Shown: positions 60,606-64,000 of the stretch, piece by piece
Layout of the letters: each line of letters starts with the position of its first letter
How positions within the stretch are numbered: the stretch's first letter is position 1
Source: Takakia lepidozioides
Taxonomy: Eukaryota; Streptophyta; Takakiopsida; Takakiales; Takakiaceae
NCBI GenBank assembly: GCA_030704615.1
Contig: CM060731.1
Location: 9,116,001-9,180,000 of the forward strand
DNA: 64,000 nucleotides
Direction of reading: 5' to 3'
Made by a program: the position numbers and the translations under genes
The notes under the pieces: generated by a model
Seen by the model: only the letters and a program-made list of their open reading frames with translations
What the model was told of the DNA's origin: nothing
The model's database searches: none

Positions 60606-61182
60606 TTTAGAATCCCTCCAATCCCTCCAAGAACAGAAACTAAAGCTCCAAGCAGGAGTCAACTGGTCAACCAAGGGGGGGAAAATGTCAACTTTGACGA
60701 GACTAGGTTACGCAAAGCCTCTCAAAACATTACAAGAACTAATTGACCAATCCACTAGCATTTCTGCCTCAACCCCAAAACAGCTTTCCACCCTAGCAAA
60801 GATCCACTTTACAAATCTCTTCCAAAGTGACTCTCATGGAGATCTAACCCTCTCTCCACACCAACAAATATGCCTGCAATCCACCCCATCCTTGTTACAT
60901 CCAAACCTATCTGCTCCCCTCGAAGGGGAGCTCACTCTGATGGAACTAGAAACAACGTTGCGCAAAATGCACAATGGGAAATCCCCGGGCATCGATGGAA
61001 TCCCAGTGGAATTCTACAAATGCCTCTGGCCTGAAATCTCCAGCAATTTTCTCTCCATGGCCAACTAGATCTTCCGCTGTGGCATTATGCCAGAAAATTT
61101 GTCCCAAGGAGTCATTAATCTCCTCTTCAAAAAAGGAGACCGCACCAATATCTCCAACTACCGTCCCATCACCCTCCTAAAT
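60605..61182 (+). pseudogene. LINE reverse transcriptase, 5' part
   Basis: The frame resumes on the plus strand with LQSLQEQKLKLQAGVNWSTK (linker) and then KMHNGKSPGIDGIPVEFYKC, SQGVINLLFKKGDR and NYRPITLLN, the standard blocks before the fingers of a plant LINE reverse transcriptase. A stop lies at 61066-61068. The match ends abruptly after ITLLN at 61182. Confidence 0.9.
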
Positions 61183-62894
61183 GATAGAGGTGTCCAACCA
61201 CATAAAAGAATATCTCTACACGCATTTGTATGTTGGGTATGCATGCATACCTGTATCAAATCATACACATCATGGTAGTATATGTTTGCATGGGCATGCA
61301 CGTGTGGAGGACATGTGGCTCTACAATCTTATTGGATGAACAAAGAGGTAAAAATGCATTGGGAGCAGAGTAACTGCACTTTTCATACCTCTTTGACTAC
61401 TTTGGGGCACAGCCATTCACGAACTTTAAAATTTCTTGTTGGACACCAAACAAGGCCAACCAAATTAGCATTGAAAAATACATCCCTCAGATGCTAATTT
61501 TCTGGATGTCATAATCTTCAAGAGGCCATCTTGTAATGTTGTACCAGAAACTATATAGGTCCTTATCTGCTCAACAGTCTTGTTGGCTATTGGGCAGATG
61601 GATGCTTACCACAACGGTTCCCAAAAGGCATATCACATAAGACGCGGTCCACGCAGCCGGTGCGTAGCGCCAGGCGCCCTGCATCCCATTGGACCACATC
61701 ACATGGCCCTGAAGCTCCACTTCCTGCAAACACATGGAATTGGTATGCGAGCAAAGAAACATGTCCACACATATTCCCTGTGCCGCATTGGGAGTATAAT
61801 TCTCCCGCAATACAATGTGCCAAACATTGGGAACTAACCCCACGTAGCTGTTCCTGCTCCAACGTTAACCTAAGCCTGGGGACAATGGATTGATGAGGTA
61901 TTCCACAAAAGCTCAGCCAAGCAGTTACAATATTGTCGATGCACGATTAACAAAAGCCAAGCTTCTGAAACAGCTTCAAATTCCTGATTTCATGAATTGA
62001 CATGTCATTAACAAGAGCTCAAGGTCCAACTCACCATTAGCGTTCCATTCAGTAGCATCCAGTGCTTTTGATGAGGAATCCCCTGCCAGGGCCATTATCC
62101 TTCCTCCCAGCCAGTCAGCTGCCTCCAACGGTATGGTGCCACACCCACACCTGCCACAAGTCGTCATCATGCACATGAAAGTAATCATCCTCTTTCGAAC
62201 AAGATAACATGGGATATGCATAAATTGGAAGCTACACAATATGACAATAGCATACTTAGAAAACCTCACATCATCAAGTTGTAGTCCATACGGACAGCAT
62301 TAAACCCCATACCCACACAGTATAAGCTGAAGGGAGGGGTAGTGATCATACATGGGATCAAGCACGATATGGCCGGCCTCAATTTGGCCTAGCTGCAGCA
62401 GAGCATATGCTGTGCTGCCAAGCAAGCAGATTTCAAACATGATGCAAAACCAGCATTACATCTAAGCAATCTCTTCTAACCTACCTCCCTGCCAGCCAAG
62501 TGGGACCCACTCTCTCAGCCAGAAGGTAGTGTATGATGGGTGAACAAGCCTGTGGCATGGTTTATCTATTTGAAAACATGACCAACATTGCAACTACGCA
62601 TCTTCCCTTGAGTAGTTTGACCCTGCCAGTGGGACCTTAGGTCAAGTGACGAAATGGACAAATCCTTGAAACAACATTCAAAGAGTGACAAGATGAACTT
62701 CCTGCCAAGTCTGGGACACACTTCACCGAGCTCAGACACTGATAGAAATGTATTCATTAGACTTTACTTGTCATAGGCTTCTAGGGGTAGAAGATCTGAC
62801 ACAAAGAAGGAAACAGGGGGAGTTTATATACAACCATACCTGGGCTTCAAGGAAGTGCTCACTAGTGCTTGTCGATAATGTCTCCTCGAGTACA
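61183..62894. other. 1.7-kb insertion splitting the LINE reverse transcriptase
   Basis: The reverse transcriptase reads ITLLN up to 61182 and resumes AAYKIIAKALALRL at 62895, exactly where an unbroken protein would continue. The inserted DNA carries three exons of a host-type gene on the minus strand (listed separately). No inverted repeats or target duplication were found at its ends. Confidence 0.7.
61610..62414 (-). pseudogene. THUMPD3-like RNA (guanine-N2) methyltransferase, three-exon fragment
   Basis: Three minus-strand exons with GT/AG ends fit together in phase: 62414-62352, 62150-62035 and 61723-61610. They read AYALLQLGQIEAGHIVLDPM, then CGCGTIPLEAADW with ALAGDSSSKALDATEWNAN, then CDVVQWDAGRLALRTGCVD and RVLCDMPFGNRCG. 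DPMCGCGTIPLEAA is the S-adenosylmethionine-binding motif I and DMPFG the catalytic D/N-PP-F/Y motif IV of the THUMPD3/Trm14 family, which methylates tRNA guanines at N2. The N-terminal THUMP domain and the C-terminal exons are absent in the insert. The gene fragment is antisense to the LINE and sits entirely inside it, so it is a displaced copy. No lesion is visible in the exons themselves. Confidence 0.78.
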
Positions 62895-64000
62895 GCTGCC
62901 TATAAAATTATAGCCAAAGCCCTAGCTCTCAGACTACAAGCCCACCTTCCAGCTCTCATCAGACCTAACCAAACCGGCTTCATTAAAGGCAGATACATCA
63001 TGGACAACCTCCTTCTTGCCCAAGAAATACCTGACTTCGCCCTCAAAACTAAACAAGCAATCGCTCTCCTGCTCCTTGACTTCAAGAAAGCCTTCGATAG
63101 GGTTGAATGGTCATTCCTCATGGGAGCCCTTGCCAAGATAGGTATCCCAGAATCTTTCAGGAAATGGGTTATCATCCTCCTTCAAAACTCCTTGAGCAGG
63201 GTCATTGTCAATGGCCAACTTTCACCATCATTCCCGCTCCACACGTCTGTCAGGCAAGGCTGCCCATTAGCTCCCTTCCTCTTCATTTTTGTAGCTGACT
63301 CTTTAGGCTACATGCTTGAATCCAACCGCCTCATTAGAGGTCTCCACATAACTAATTACCATACCTCTCAGCCAGCAGAACTCAAAGACTCAATGTTCGT
63401 CGACAACACCTTCCTCATCCTCCAGGCCACCCCTCAAAAGCTCCAAGAGGCTACATCTACATTGAGCCTTTTCTGCCAGGCTTCAGGGTTCAAAGTTAAC
63501 TGGGCAAAAACATGTGCTATCCTAACTGGAGACATCTGGCAATCCCTTTTAGGAACTGATTCTTCATGGGGCTGTAGCTCGGGTTTAGTGTGGCTACAAC
63601 CTGGACAAACTACAACACTCCTCGGTTATACCTTCGGTGTTGGCCTCTCAGATGACCAAAAGTTTGCACCCACCCTGGCCAAATTCAGACGCAAGCTTAC
63701 CTTCTAGGGCTCTAAACACCTCTCCATCATTGGGAGAACCTTGGCAGCCAATCAGGTCCTCTCGGCAAGCATCTGGTACTTCGTTGCTTCGTGGAGACCA
63801 AACACCAATCAGATAAAAAAAAAATCTAGTCTTCTCCGCAACTTCATATGGGGATCTGATTTCCAGACTAAGAAAAGACCACAAGTTTTGTGGAAGTAGA
63901 TCTGTCTGCCCAAAAACAAGGGGGGCTTGGAATTATTGATCCAGATAACAGCTCTCCTCGGCAAATGGATTCCTCGCTTCAAGAAACGGTCTTCTCTGCA
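62895..64000 (+). pseudogene. LINE reverse transcriptase, 3' part (continues beyond window)
   Basis: The frame reads YKIIAKALALRLQAHLP, IRPNQTGFIKGRYIMDN, ALLLLDFKKAFDRVEWSFL (first catalytic Asp), TSVRQGCPLAPFLFIFV and then MFVDNTFLIL. The last is the usual F/Y-A-D-D box, here VDN, so one catalytic Asp is lost. After a stop at 63705-63707 the same frame continues with the thumb (LSIIGRTLAANQVLSASIWY, LLRNFIWGSDFQTKKRPQVL) to the window end. This is a plant L1-type element. Confidence 0.92.

Noticed and set aside
1-64000. CRISPR arrays, ribosome binding sites and bacterial-type operons
   Set aside because: Introns, LINEs, hAT and gypsy elements show nuclear eukaryotic DNA; no regularly spaced short repeats were seen.

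Overview
The window is nuclear DNA of a streptophyte, either a green plant or a close algal relative. Three multi-exon genes typical of the green lineage can be assembled from canonical splice sites: a chloroplast thioredoxin Y, an ARG1-type DnaJ protein and most of a HUA2-like pre-mRNA processing factor. Introns reach 3.8 kb and most of the rest is transposon debris. Long introns, a Ty3/gypsy element carrying a cytosine methyltransferase domain, and moderate GC fit a charophyte such as a Chara-like alga best; a fern or lycophyte is possible. This assignment is inference.

Layout. 1-4.9 kb: 3' part of a decayed Ty3/gypsy retrotransposon in the order C5-methyltransferase, reverse transcriptase, RNase H, integrase, PHD finger, probable LTR. 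5.6-6.0 kb: a small inverted-repeat element. 6.1-13.7 kb: a large Mutator-like element with long terminal inverted repeats, a 10-bp flanking direct repeat, mirrored GATCCCC-rich arms, a broken transposase on the minus strand and several plus-strand cargo reading frames. 13.9-15.4 kb: an F-box/kelch-like gene with a frameshift. 17.4-18.1 kb: a non-autonomous hAT element with an exact 8-bp target duplication. 18.9-25.3 kb: the thioredoxin Y gene, whose second intron holds two nested LINE copies in opposite orientations. 25.3-37.0 kb: no confident gene; partly AT-rich, with small repeats, a tRNA-like SINE head, an 88-bp tandem duplication and traces of decayed reading frames. 37.0-42.8 kb: HUA2-like gene on the minus strand. 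42.8-47.5 kb: no confident gene, with a degenerate minisatellite. 47.5-55.0 kb: ARG1-like gene on the minus strand, eleven exons, apparently intact. 57.1-64.0 kb: a heavily rearranged LINE whose endonuclease part is inverted and whose reverse transcriptase is split by three exons of a THUMPD3-like RNA methyltransferase gene.

The three host genes are unrelated housekeeping or regulatory genes with no operon-like logic. The main biological interest lies in the mobile elements: a retrotransposon with its own DNA methyltransferase and PHD finger, a gene-carrying Mutator-like element, and a LINE that has been inverted internally and has received host gene exons.
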